From Winogradskyella vincentii (lineage in GTDB: Bacteria > Bacteroidota > Bacteroidia > Flavobacteriales > Flavobacteriaceae): DNA of 64,000 nt. Numbering within the stretch: the stretch's first letter is position 1; each line of letters starts with the position of its first letter. The translations under genes were made by a program, and so were the position numbers. Below, piece by piece: positions 42,457 to 50,300 of this stretch. Location: the NCBI RefSeq assembly GCF_020166345.1, contig NZ_JAIUJS010000004.1, forward strand, positions 124,001 through 188,000. Direction: 5' to 3'. The notes beneath the pieces were generated by a model. That model had not been told where the DNA came from. It made no database searches and saw nothing but the letters and a program-made list of their open reading frames with translations.

Positions 42457-44181
42457 ATGATTTATATAAAACCAGAAATTCTAAAGCGTGTAAACACTTG
42501 GCTAACACCAAGTTTTGATGAAGAGACTCAAACTCAAATAAAGAACCTTATTGCATCTAATCCTAAAGAATTAGAAGAAAGCTTTTATAAAGATTTGGAG
42601 TTTGGAACTGGAGGTATGCGCGGCATTATGGGACTGGGAACCAATCGCATAAATAAGTACACATTAGGTAAAAATACTCAAGGCCTTAGTAACTATTTAA
42701 AAAAGGTGTTTCCAAATGAAGATATAAAAGTAGCAATTGCATATGATTGTAGACATAATAGCCAAACATTTGGTAAGGTCGTTGCAGATGTTTTTTCGGC
42801 AAATGGAATCAAGGTTTACCTTTTTGAAGATTTAAGACCAACACCAGAATTATCGTTTGCCCTTAAACATTTAAATTGCCATTGTGGTATTGTATTAACG
42901 GCATCTCATAACCCACCAGAGTATAATGGATATAAGGTATATTGGCAAGATGGTGGTCAATTAGTACCTCCACAAGACGCAGAAATTATTGCTGAGATAA
43001 ATAGTTTGAATTATGATCAAATTAAATTTGATGCTAACGAAAACCTAATCCAATACATAGGTAAAGATGTAGATGATGTATTCATTAATGCTTCTGTTAA
43101 CAAGGGAAGTTTTACGTCTCAAGAAGCAAGAGGTAATCTAAAAATTGTATTCACCTCACTTCACGGTACATCCATTACTACCATTCCAGAAACCTTAAAA
43201 CGTGCAGGATACAGTAATGTACAAATCGTTGAAGAACAGGCTGAACCTAACGGGAATTTCCCAACAGTTGTTTCACCAAACCCTGAAGAACCAGAAGCAC
43301 TTAAAATGGCTATGGAACTTGCTGAAAAAACTAATGCTGATATTGTAATTGGCACTGATCCTGATAGCGATAGATTAGGAATAGCAATACGCGATTTAGA
43401 AGGCAACATGAAACTTCTAAACGGAAACCAAACCATGGTTGTAATGACTGAGTTTTTACTAAACAATTGGAAAAAAGAAGGCAGATTGAATGGCAACGAG
43501 TTTATTGGCTCTACCATTGTTTCAACACCAATGATGCAAGCTTTGGCAGATGGTTATAATACTGAACTTAAAATTGGATTAACCGGTTTTAAATGGATTG
43601 CCAAAATGATAAAAGATTTTCCAGATATGGATTTTATTGGTGGTGGTGAAGAAAGTTTTGGCTATATGGTAGGTGATTTTGTAAGAGATAAGGATGCAAA
43701 TACTTCAACCTTATTAGCTTGTGAAATTGCTGCAGAAGCTAAATCAAAAGGAAGTTCATTCTACAAAAGTTTAATAGGACTATATTCAGAATTTGGGTTC
43801 TACAAAGAACGTTTGGTTTCGCTTACTAAAAAAGGTATTGAAGGTGCGCAGGAGATTAAACAAATGATGGTTGATGCTCGGGAAAACCCACTAAGTGAAG
43901 TAAATGGATCGAAGGTGATTAGAGTAGAAGATTATCAATTGTCAATTGCAAAGGATATGGTCAACAACTCCCAAAGTAACATTGATATACCAAAATCTAA
44001 TGTATTGATCTACTATACTGAAGACGGAAGTAAAATTGCATTAAGACCAAGTGGTACTGAACCAAAAATTAAATTCTACGTAAGCGTTAACACCAAATTA
44101 GACAATGTGTCCGATTTTGAAAAAACGGAGCAGTATTTGGAAGCTAGAATTGACGCTATCCTTAAGGATATGAATTTATAA
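42457..44181 (+). CDS. Phospho-sugar mutase (phosphoglucomutase/phosphomannomutase)
   Basis: 574 aa of the alpha-D-phosphohexomutase superfamily. Active-site phosphoserine Ser150 lies in [16 protein letters not shown]; metal-binding [12 protein letters not shown], sugar-binding [12 protein letters not shown] and phosphate-binding [14 protein letters not shown] are all intact. It opens with [11 protein letters not shown], characteristic of the PgcA/PGM2 type. It interconverts glucose-1- and 6-phosphate (or mannose or pentose equivalents), linking glycolysis to polysaccharide synthesis. It is in the same run as a glycosyltransferase and an exporter. Confidence 0.92.
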   Translation: MIYIKPEILKRVNTWLTPSFDEETQTQIKNLIASNPKELEESFYKDLEFGTGGMRGIMGLGTNRINKYTLGKNTQGLSNYLKKVFPNEDIKVAIAYDCRHNSQTFGKVVADVFSANGIKVYLFEDLRPTPELSFALKHLNCHCGIVLTASHNPPEYNGYKVYWQDGGQLVPPQDAEIIAEINSLNYDQIKFDANENLIQYIGKDVDDVFINASVNKGSFTSQEARGNLKIVFTSLHGTSITTIPETLKRAGYSNVQIVEEQAEPNGNFPTVVSPNPEEPEALKMAMELAEKTNADIVIGTDPDSDRLGIAIRDLEGNMKLLNGNQTMVVMTEFLLNNWKKEGRLNGNEFIGSTIVSTPMMQALADGYNTELKIGLTGFKWIAKMIKDFPDMDFIGGGEESFGYMVGDFVRDKDANTSTLLACEIAAEAKSKGSSFYKSLIGLYSEFGFYKERLVSLTKKGIEGAQEIKQMMVDARENPLSEVNGSKVIRVEDYQLSIAKDMVNNSQSNIDIPKSNVLIYYTEDGSKIALRPSGTEPKIKFYVSVNTKLDNVSDFEKTEQYLEARIDAILKDMNL

Positions 44182-44184
44182 TTA

Positions 44185-46011
44185 ATGGATTATATCAAAA
44201 AACTTGCGAGATTTATTGTTCCTTACAAGCGTTATGGAATATTAAATATAATCTCAAATATTTTTTATGCCTTGTTCAGTACATTGGCAATGGTTTCTTT
44301 AATGCCAATGATAAATGTATTATTTGGCGAAGGTAAAAAGGTAACAGAAAAGCCAATTTATGAAGGGATAAGAAACCTAAAGGACTATGTTGAGAATTTT
44401 ATCAATTACATAATAACGTCAACATCAGAACAATACGGAGCACAACGTTCCTTATTGTATATGATTGTTCTAATCATTAGTCTGTTTCTACTTAAAAACT
44501 TGTTTAACTATTTAGGTCTTTATTTTATTACCTTTCTAAGAAATGGCGTACTTAAGGATTTACGAAATGAAATTTATACTAAGGTTACAAGTCTGCCAAT
44601 TTCCTATTATTCAGAAAAGAAAAAAGGTGATATAATCGCGAGGATTTCCGGTGATGTTAATGAGGTGAAAAATTCTCTTTTGGCCATTTTGGAGCTAATA
44701 GTAAAGGAGCCGTTGACTATTTTATTTGCAATTATTGCAATGTTTACAATTTCTGTGAAACTCACCATTTTTGTATTTCTATTCATTCCTATATCAGGAT
44801 TTATCATTTCGAGAATAGGTAAAAGCTTAAAGAAAAAATCCGATCGCGTTCAAAGAGAACAAGGAATATTCCTATCGACGTTGGAAGAAACGCTTGGTGG
44901 ATTGAAGGTAATTAAAGGATTTAATGCCGAAGAAAAATTTAATAATAGATTTAAGGATTCAACCAATAGATTTTACAATTTTTCAAATACATTAATTAAT
45001 CGTCAAAATTTAGCCTCTCCCACTAGTGAGTTTTTAGGTATTGTTACAATTGCAGCATTGCTTTGGTATGGTGGCAGTATGGTATTGGTAGAAAAAACAC
45101 TTTCTGGTGGTGCGTTTATTGGTTATATGGCATTAGCCTATCAAATATTAACACCTGCAAAAGCGATAAGTAAGGCAAGTTATAAGGTTAAAGCAGGTAA
45201 CGCTGCCGCAGACCGTGTACTAGAAATATTAAATACTGATTCTCCTCTTGAAGATAAACCTAACGCTAAAATCAAAGAAAGTTTCAATTCTGAAATAACA
45301 CTGGACAATGTTTCATTTAAATATGAAGAGGATCTTGTGCTTAGGAATTTTAATTTGACAGTAGCTAAGGGTAAAAGTGTTGCTTTAGTAGGTCAATCTG
45401 GAAGCGGTAAAAGTACAATAGCAAATTTGGTAACTCGTTTTTATGATGTAAATGAAGGAAATATCACTATTGATGGTGAAAACATTAAAAATCTAACCAA
45501 ACATTCCTTAAGGAACCTATTGGGATTAGTCACGCAAGATTCAATATTATTTAATGACAGTATTAAGAATAATGTTCTTTTAGGTAAAGAAAATGCCACT
45601 GATGAAGAAATAATCGACGCGTTAAAAATTGCCAATGCTTGGGAATTTGTTAAAGATTTACCTAATGGCATAGATTCAAATATTGGTGATTCAGGAAATA
45701 AACTATCCGGAGGACAAAAACAACGTATCAGCATTGCTAGAGCAGTATTGAAAAACCCTCCTATTATGATACTTGATGAAGCAACCTCAGCTTTAGACAC
45801 TGAAAGTGAACGTTTAGTTCAAGAAGCACTTGAAAATATGATGCGCAATAGAACGTCAATAGTCATTGCTCACAGATTGTCTACAATTCAAAATGCTGAT
45901 CAAATTGTTGTTATGCAAAAAGGACAGATTGCAGAGCAAGGCACGCACCAAGAGTTAATTGACAAGAATGCTGTTTACAAAAAGCTTGTTGAGATGCAAA
46001 GTTTCGAATAA
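44185..46011 (+). CDS. ABC transporter, fused permease-ATPase (MsbA-like)
   Basis: 608 aa half-transporter. An N-terminal six-helix domain (about 17-330) precedes a nucleotide-binding domain with Walker A GQSGSGKST, Q-loop VTQDS, signature LSGGQKQR, Walker B PPIMILDEATSALD and H-loop in IVIAHRLSTI. It is typical of the MsbA/lipid A exporter group. It starts three bases after the mutase gene and is followed by a terminator. A lipid or polysaccharide precursor is a plausible substrate, given the neighbours. Confidence 0.9.
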   Translation: MDYIKKLARFIVPYKRYGILNIISNIFYALFSTLAMVSLMPMINVLFGEGKKVTEKPIYEGIRNLKDYVENFINYIITSTSEQYGAQRSLLYMIVLIISLFLLKNLFNYLGLYFITFLRNGVLKDLRNEIYTKVTSLPISYYSEKKKGDIIARISGDVNEVKNSLLAILELIVKEPLTILFAIIAMFTISVKLTIFVFLFIPISGFIISRIGKSLKKKSDRVQREQGIFLSTLEETLGGLKVIKGFNAEEKFNNRFKDSTNRFYNFSNTLINRQNLASPTSEFLGIVTIAALLWYGGSMVLVEKTLSGGAFIGYMALAYQILTPAKAISKASYKVKAGNAAADRVLEILNTDSPLEDKPNAKIKESFNSEITLDNVSFKYEEDLVLRNFNLTVAKGKSVALVGQSGSGKSTIANLVTRFYDVNEGNITIDGENIKNLTKHSLRNLLGLVTQDSILFNDSIKNNVLLGKENATDEEIIDALKIANAWEFVKDLPNGIDSNIGDSGNKLSGGQKQRISIARAVLKNPPIMILDEATSALDTESERLVQEALENMMRNRTSIVIAHRLSTIQNADQIVVMQKGQIAEQGTHQELIDKNAVYKKLVEMQSFE

Positions 46012-46035
46012 ATTATAAATGGATTATATAAAATC

Positions 46036-46066
46036 AAAAAGGATGCGCCTTTCGGTACATCCTTTT
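46036..46066 (+). terminator. Terminator of the mutase-exporter operon
   Basis: AAAAGGATG, a 12-base loop that can extend the pairing (GCC...GGT), CATCCTTTT; nine-bp stem or more with a T-run after it. Confidence 0.8.
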
Positions 46067-46072
46067 CTGTTT

Positions 46073-46099
46073 GTTACCAGATTTGGGGACACTGGTAAC
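46073..46099. repeat. Inverted repeat in the gap before the second sigma factor
   Basis: GTTACCAG, 11 bases, CTGGTAAC: a perfect 8-bp inverted repeat just after the terminator. It has no T-run and could be a protein-binding site. It lies about 208 bases upstream of the sigma factor start. Confidence 0.5.
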
Positions 46100-46158
46100 G
46101 GTTAATAGGTTAAGCGGGTCAAACATATAACAAAATATGGTACAATCCAAGAAAAAAG

Positions 46159-46190
46159 TGCTTTTTATCGTGTTTTTTTGCTTTTTATCG
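46159..46190. repeat. Direct repeat TGCTTTTTATCG
   Basis: Two copies of the 12-mer TGCTTTTTATCG, 20 bases apart (46159-46170 and 46179-46190), i.e. about two helical turns, in the 295-base gap between the exporter and the sigma factor. It could be a tandem operator. The rest of the gap is AT-rich with no other feature seen. Confidence 0.5.
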
Positions 46191-46306
46191 GTATTAATTA
46201 ATGTAACTCATTGATTATCAGTATTTATTCAAATTACTGGGAAATTAAAAATATTTCTAATTAAACTTTTATTAATTTACAGAGTCAAAAAAGCAAAACA
46301 ATTTAA

Positions 46307-46849
46307 TTGACCGACGAATCAGAATTCATATTGCGTCTAAAAGACCCCAAGTCTAAAGAAGCCGCTTTTAGAGAGTTATTACAACTTTATAAAGAAAGGT
46401 TGTATTGGCATATAAGAAAGATTGTTATTAGCCATGATGATGCAGATGATGTATTACAAAACACCTTCATAAAGGTATATAGGAGTATAGATAAGTTCAA
46501 AGGAGAAAGTAAATTGTTTTCGTGGCTTTATCGCATTGCTACTAACGAATCTATTACGTTTATCAATAAAAATGCAAAACGTTTACAGATTAATAATGAA
46601 GAACAAAAAACCAATGCAATAGACAACTTAACTGCTGATGTGTATTTTGAAGGTGATGAAATTCAACTTAAATTACAAAAAGCAATTGCATCCTTACCAG
46701 AAAAGCAACAAATTGTGTTTAATATGAAATATTTCGATGAGATTAAATATAAGGATATGGCAGATATATTAGAGACAAGTGAAGGCGCATTAAAGGCATC
46801 ATATCATATAGCGGTTAAAAAAATAGAAACCTATTTAACTTCAAATTAA
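46307..46849 (+). CDS. ECF-type RNA polymerase sigma factor
   Basis: 180 aa. Region 2: ELLQLYKERLYWHIRKIVISHDDADDVLQNTFIKVYRSIDKF and SKLFSWLYRIATNESITFI; region 4: LPEKQQIVFNMKYFDEIKYKDMADILETSEGALKASYHIAVKKI. The start is a TTG (MTDESEFILRL); no in-frame ATG is near. It heads a three-gene module with a membrane anti-sigma-like protein and a secreted Spy-like protein. The upstream gap holds an inverted and a direct repeat that may regulate it. It differs in sequence and partners from the other sigma factor at 17.4 kb. Confidence 0.92.
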   Translation: MTDESEFILRLKDPKSKEAAFRELLQLYKERLYWHIRKIVISHDDADDVLQNTFIKVYRSIDKFKGESKLFSWLYRIATNESITFINKNAKRLQINNEEQKTNAIDNLTADVYFEGDEIQLKLQKAIASLPEKQQIVFNMKYFDEIKYKDMADILETSEGALKASYHIAVKKIETYLTSN

Positions 46850-46881
46850 ACCATTGAGAAAATTTGAAGTCCAATAAATAA

Positions 46882-47382
46882 ATGAAAAAAGGTAATTTAC
46901 ATAACATCAATGACCCAGGTTTTAAAACACCTGAAAACTACTTTGAGTCTTTTGAAGAAAACCTTATGAAAAAGCTTGAAGGAACAGAGTCAATCCCTAA
47001 TCTTAATGACCCAGGATTTACTGTACCTAAAGACTATTTCAATTCAGTGGATGATGAGATTTTCAATAAGCTTAATAAGGAGGATACTCCTGTTATAAGT
47101 TTAAACTCAAGAAAACCTTTGTATTATATAGCCGGTATTGCTGCTTCAATAGTATTAATTCTTGCTATTTTCATAAACAAACCATTTGAGGATGAAATAT
47201 CTGTTGAAATGGTTGAGGCTTATTTAGAAGATAGAGATTTAAGTAGTTATGAATTAGCAGAACTATTATTAGATTCTGACCTTTTAGAAGATGATTTTGT
47301 AATAACCGAAACAAGTTTTGAAGAAGATAATTTAGAATCTTATCTTTTAGAAAACTCAGAAATAGACTTAATTATAGAATAG
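46882..47382 (+). CDS. Putative anti-sigma factor with duplicated N-terminal motif
   Basis: 166 aa. The cytoplasmic N-terminal part has two copies of a 23-residue unit: residues 10-32 and 42-64, both beginning NDPGF and continuing with P-x-x-Y-F and ending K-L. Then a transmembrane helix (about 80-98) and an acidic periplasmic tail (EDRDLSSYELAELL, SFEEDNLESYLLENSE). The unit GFxxPxxYF is known from Bacteroidota proteins beside ECF sigma factors. Binding of region 2 or 4 of the sigma factor by the repeats is an attractive but unproven reading. Confidence 0.8.
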   Translation: MKKGNLHNINDPGFKTPENYFESFEENLMKKLEGTESIPNLNDPGFTVPKDYFNSVDDEIFNKLNKEDTPVISLNSRKPLYYIAGIAASIVLILAIFINKPFEDEISVEMVEAYLEDRDLSSYELAELLLDSDLLEDDFVITETSFEEDNLESYLLENSEIDLIIE

Positions 47383-47396
47383 AACTTTACAATATT

Positions 47397-47849
47397 ATGA
47401 AGCGATTAATCCCAATATTAGTATTACTAATAGGTCTCTCAAGCTATGCGCAACGTGATGGCAGAATGAACGAGCGTATAAAAGCACAAAAAGTAGCTTT
47501 TATAACTGAGAAACTTAGTCTTACGGCAGAAGAAGCACAGCAATTCTGGCCAATATATAATGCATTTGAAGAAAAGCGAGAAGGTATTAAATCCGGTAAA
47601 CTTAGAGAGGTGAAAATGAAGATAAGACAAAACCCGGACATGTCTGACAGCGAAGCTAGTAAGCTGTTAGAACAAATTTTAAATGCTGAGAACGAAATCC
47701 ATAATGCTAAAATGAAATTGGCCAAAGACTTGCAATCGGTTTTGTCACCAAAGAAAATTATAAGGTTAAGAGCAGCTGAAGATGAATTTAACCGCATACT
47801 ATTAGAGCGGTTAAAACAGATGCGCCAAAAACGGGGGAACAGAAATTAA
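47397..47849 (+). CDS. Periplasmic Spy/CpxP-like protein (sensor of ECF sigma type)
   Basis: 150 aa. Signal peptide ending in SSYAQ, then a long helical protein with EKLSLTAEEAQQFWPIYNAFEEKREG and a later KLAKDLQSVLSPKKIIRLRAAEDEFNRILLERLKQ, resembling the LTPEQ-type repeats of Spy/CpxP stress sensors. A highly basic C terminus (KQMRQKRGNRN) follows. It is the third gene of the sigma module and may report envelope stress; in databases such proteins are often called sensor of ECF-type sigma factor. Confidence 0.83.
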   Translation: MKRLIPILVLLIGLSSYAQRDGRMNERIKAQKVAFITEKLSLTAEEAQQFWPIYNAFEEKREGIKSGKLREVKMKIRQNPDMSDSEASKLLEQILNAENEIHNAKMKLAKDLQSVLSPKKIIRLRAAEDEFNRILLERLKQMRQKRGNRN

Positions 47850-47850
47850 A

Positions 47851-47876
47851 AAAAGGAAGCTTTTTGGCTTCCTTTT
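47851..47876. terminator. Bidirectional intrinsic terminator
   Basis: AAAAGGAAGC, six-base loop, GCTTCCTTTT with flanking A- and T-runs, between convergent Spy-like and YCF48-like genes. Confidence 0.9.
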
Positions 47877-47877
47877 T

Positions 47878-48960
47878 TTATCTAAATATTAGCTTGCTGA
47901 TTCTTCCCCTTCCTGCGGCAAAGGCCATAGAATCATTTACAAATCTTATGGTATAGTAACCTTCGTCACTAATATGCGACCAAGTACTACCTGCATCATT
48001 GCTAAAATCAATTCCTTTAAACCCAACGGCAACCATCTCCTTCCCTTCTCTATTTGGTATGTATTGTATACAACTTCTGTATCCAGGTTCTTTTCCATTG
48101 GCTACAACTTGCCAAGACTTACCACCATCAGTTGTTCTTATTTTATTAGCTATTGTATCATTAGGCTTAGTATAGTCTCCGCCAATGGCAAAGCCGTTAT
48201 TTTCATCATAAAAATCAATAGAATACATTCCTGTGGTTGATTTCCCTTGAATAATTGGAGTTTCAAAAACTTGCCATGTAATACCTTTATCTGGTGAATA
48301 TAAAACTCTACTTGACTTTCCTCCAGTTGCAACCCAAGTATGATCACCCACAATAGTTATGTTTGTATCACTCGCAGCAAAAGCAGCTTCACCATCCAAG
48401 GCAGGTGGTAAATCCGAACAGCTAATTTTAGACCACGATTCTCCACTATCTCTGGTAATAATAATACTCATACAATTTTCAGTTGGGTCACCTATCGCAA
48501 TACCTTCATTCTCGTTCCAAAAAACCATTGAATCATAAAATACTTTTTCATTTACTTCCTCATAAACTAATTTAGGCTTTCTGGCTTTTCTGTAAAGTTT
48601 AAATAGTCTGGAAGGGTTTCCTATAGACAAGGCAAATAAATTACCATTCACTTCCTCAATTGCCCTAAAATGCAGATAAAGAGAATCATTTTTCATTTGA
48701 TATCTGTCATGTACTTTTTGATCACTAATAACAATTTCAGTTAAGTCTATTTTAAACTCCGATTGCAATGCCTTCCTTCCAAAATGATCAGAACTACCGT
48801 AAAATATATATTCATCATTAAAATCTAAGGCCCTAATACTAAAAGTAGAATCGGTTAAAATATCTTCAATTTCAACTTGAGTAATGTTAGGGGATCTTTT
48901 GTATTCATCTTTGCAACCAAAGAAAATCAGTAAAATAAATATTAAGGTAATACTTCTCAT
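47878..48960 (-). CDS. YCF48-like beta-propeller lipoprotein (BNR repeats)
   Basis: 360 aa. Lipoprotein signal MRSITLIFILLIFFGC (Cys16). The rest is a beta-propeller with the repeated pattern of BNR/Asp-box units: ITRDSGESWSKISC, YSPDKGITWQVFETP, RTTDGGKSWQVVANG, FSNDAGSTWSHISD. Related YCF48/HCF136 proteins assist photosystem II assembly; bacterial homologues of this sort are annotated as oxidoreductase or YCF48-related, but no enzymatic residues are evident. A surface or periplasmic binding role is likely. Confidence 0.83.
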   Translation of the reverse strand: MRSITLIFILLIFFGCKDEYKRSPNITQVEIEDILTDSTFSIRALDFNDEYIFYGSSDHFGRKALQSEFKIDLTEIVISDQKVHDRYQMKNDSLYLHFRAIEEVNGNLFALSIGNPSRLFKLYRKARKPKLVYEEVNEKVFYDSMVFWNENEGIAIGDPTENCMSIIITRDSGESWSKISCSDLPPALDGEAAFAASDTNITIVGDHTWVATGGKSSRVLYSPDKGITWQVFETPIIQGKSTTGMYSIDFYDENNGFAIGGDYTKPNDTIANKIRTTDGGKSWQVVANGKEPGYRSCIQYIPNREGKEMVAVGFKGIDFSNDAGSTWSHISDEGYYTIRFVNDSMAFAAGRGRISKLIFR

Positions 48961-49033
48961 AGATCAATTTTCCATAAAAATAGAAAAGTCTCGTGATTAA
49001 TCGAATATACCTTCAGGCATTTAAACATTTATG

Positions 49034-49041
49034 TACCTTTG
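49034..49041 (+). promoter_or_regulatory. Candidate -7 box for the RsmB-like gene
   Basis: TACCTTTG matches TAnnTTTG, 18 bases before the ATG; a TTC lies at the -33 position with the expected 19-base spacing. Confidence 0.45.
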
Positions 49042-49058
49042 CGTCTTAATTAATTATA

Positions 49059-50273
49059 ATGCGACTACACAGAAATTTATGCTTTGCGGTAATTGATGGA
49101 TTACATAAAATCTTCAATGAAAATGAGTATGCAGATAAAGTTGTTCAACAATTGTTGAGACGAGATAAACGCTGGGGAAGCAGAGATAGAGGATTTATTG
49201 CAGAAACTGTATATGAAATTGTTCGTTACAAAAGGCTTTATGCAGAAATTGCCAATGTGAAAGAGCCTTTTGACAGAGATAATCTTTGGCGCATGTTTGC
49301 AGTTTGGGCAACATTGAAAGGTATCAAACTTCCAGACTGGAAATATTTTGAAACGACACCAACTCGTAAGATTAAAGGGCGGTTCGATGAACTTTCCAAA
49401 ACCAGAAAATATAAAGAATCTATACCTGATTGGATTGATGATTTGGGTATTGAAGAACTTGGTGAGTCTGCATGGGCAAAAGAAATTGAAATGCAGAATG
49501 AGCAAGCTGATGTCATTCTTCGTGTTAATACCTTAAAAACAAATAAAAAGGATTTACAATTAAAACTTCAATCTGAAAATATTGAAACTGAAGTTATCCC
49601 AAATTATCCAAGTGCGCTAAAACTAATAGAGCGTGCAAATGTATTTAAAACTGAGGCATTTAAAAATGGATGGTTTGAGGTACAAGATGCATCATCTCAA
49701 CTTGTTGCAGACTTCTTAGATGTTAAGCCAGGCATGAAAGTTGTAGATGCTTGCGCTGGTGCTGGTGGAAAAACACTTCACTTGGCCTCTCTAATGGAAA
49801 ATAAAGGGCAAATTATAGCAATGGATATTTATGAGAGTAAATTAAAAAAGCTAAAAATTAGGGCAAGAAGAAATGGTGTACATAATATAGAGTTAAAGGT
49901 GATCGATTCCACAAAACCAATTAAAAAATTATATGGAAAAGCGGATAGATTATTAATTGATGCACCATGTTCTGGATTGGGCGTATTAAGACGTAATCCT
50001 GATGCGAAATGGAAATTGCAACCTGAGTTTATTGAAAACATTAAAAAAGTACAATCTGAAGTTTTAGAAAAATATTCAAAAATGGTTAAACCTGGTGGCA
50101 AAATGGTCTATGCGACATGTTCTGTTTTACCGTCTGAAAATCAGGACCAAGTTGAAAAATTCTTAACTTCAGAGGCAGGAAAAGATTTTAAATTTGTGAA
50201 AGACAAAAAAATATTGGCGCATAAATCTGGATTTGACGGATTTTATATGGCTCAATTAGAGAAAAACAAATAG
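49059..50273 (+). CDS. RsmB/NOP family rRNA methyltransferase
   Basis: 404 aa. An N-terminal NusB-like helical domain (LHKIFNENEYADKVVQQLLRRDKRWGSRDRGFIAETVYEIV) precedes the Fmu methyltransferase domain: QDASSQLVADFLDVKPGMKVVDACAGAGGKTLHLA (SAM motif I), DAPCSGLGVLRRNPDAKW (motif IV, Cys) and YATCSVLPSENQDQV (motif VI, catalytic Cys). It makes 5-methylcytosine in RNA, most likely 16S rRNA C967 as RsmB does, though the exact position is not determined. Confidence 0.9.
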   Translation: MRLHRNLCFAVIDGLHKIFNENEYADKVVQQLLRRDKRWGSRDRGFIAETVYEIVRYKRLYAEIANVKEPFDRDNLWRMFAVWATLKGIKLPDWKYFETTPTRKIKGRFDELSKTRKYKESIPDWIDDLGIEELGESAWAKEIEMQNEQADVILRVNTLKTNKKDLQLKLQSENIETEVIPNYPSALKLIERANVFKTEAFKNGWFEVQDASSQLVADFLDVKPGMKVVDACAGAGGKTLHLASLMENKGQIIAMDIYESKLKKLKIRARRNGVHNIELKVIDSTKPIKKLYGKADRLLIDAPCSGLGVLRRNPDAKWKLQPEFIENIKKVQSEVLEKYSKMVKPGGKMVYATCSVLPSENQDQVEKFLTSEAGKDFKFVKDKKILAHKSGFDGFYMAQLEKNK

Positions 50274-50300
50274 CCCAAATCATCAATACAATAGGATAAT

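Noticed and set aside
49101-49505. A 134-codon antisense frame in the RsmB-like gene
   Set aside because: The sense frame is a full-length methyltransferase with all motifs; the antisense product resembles no family.
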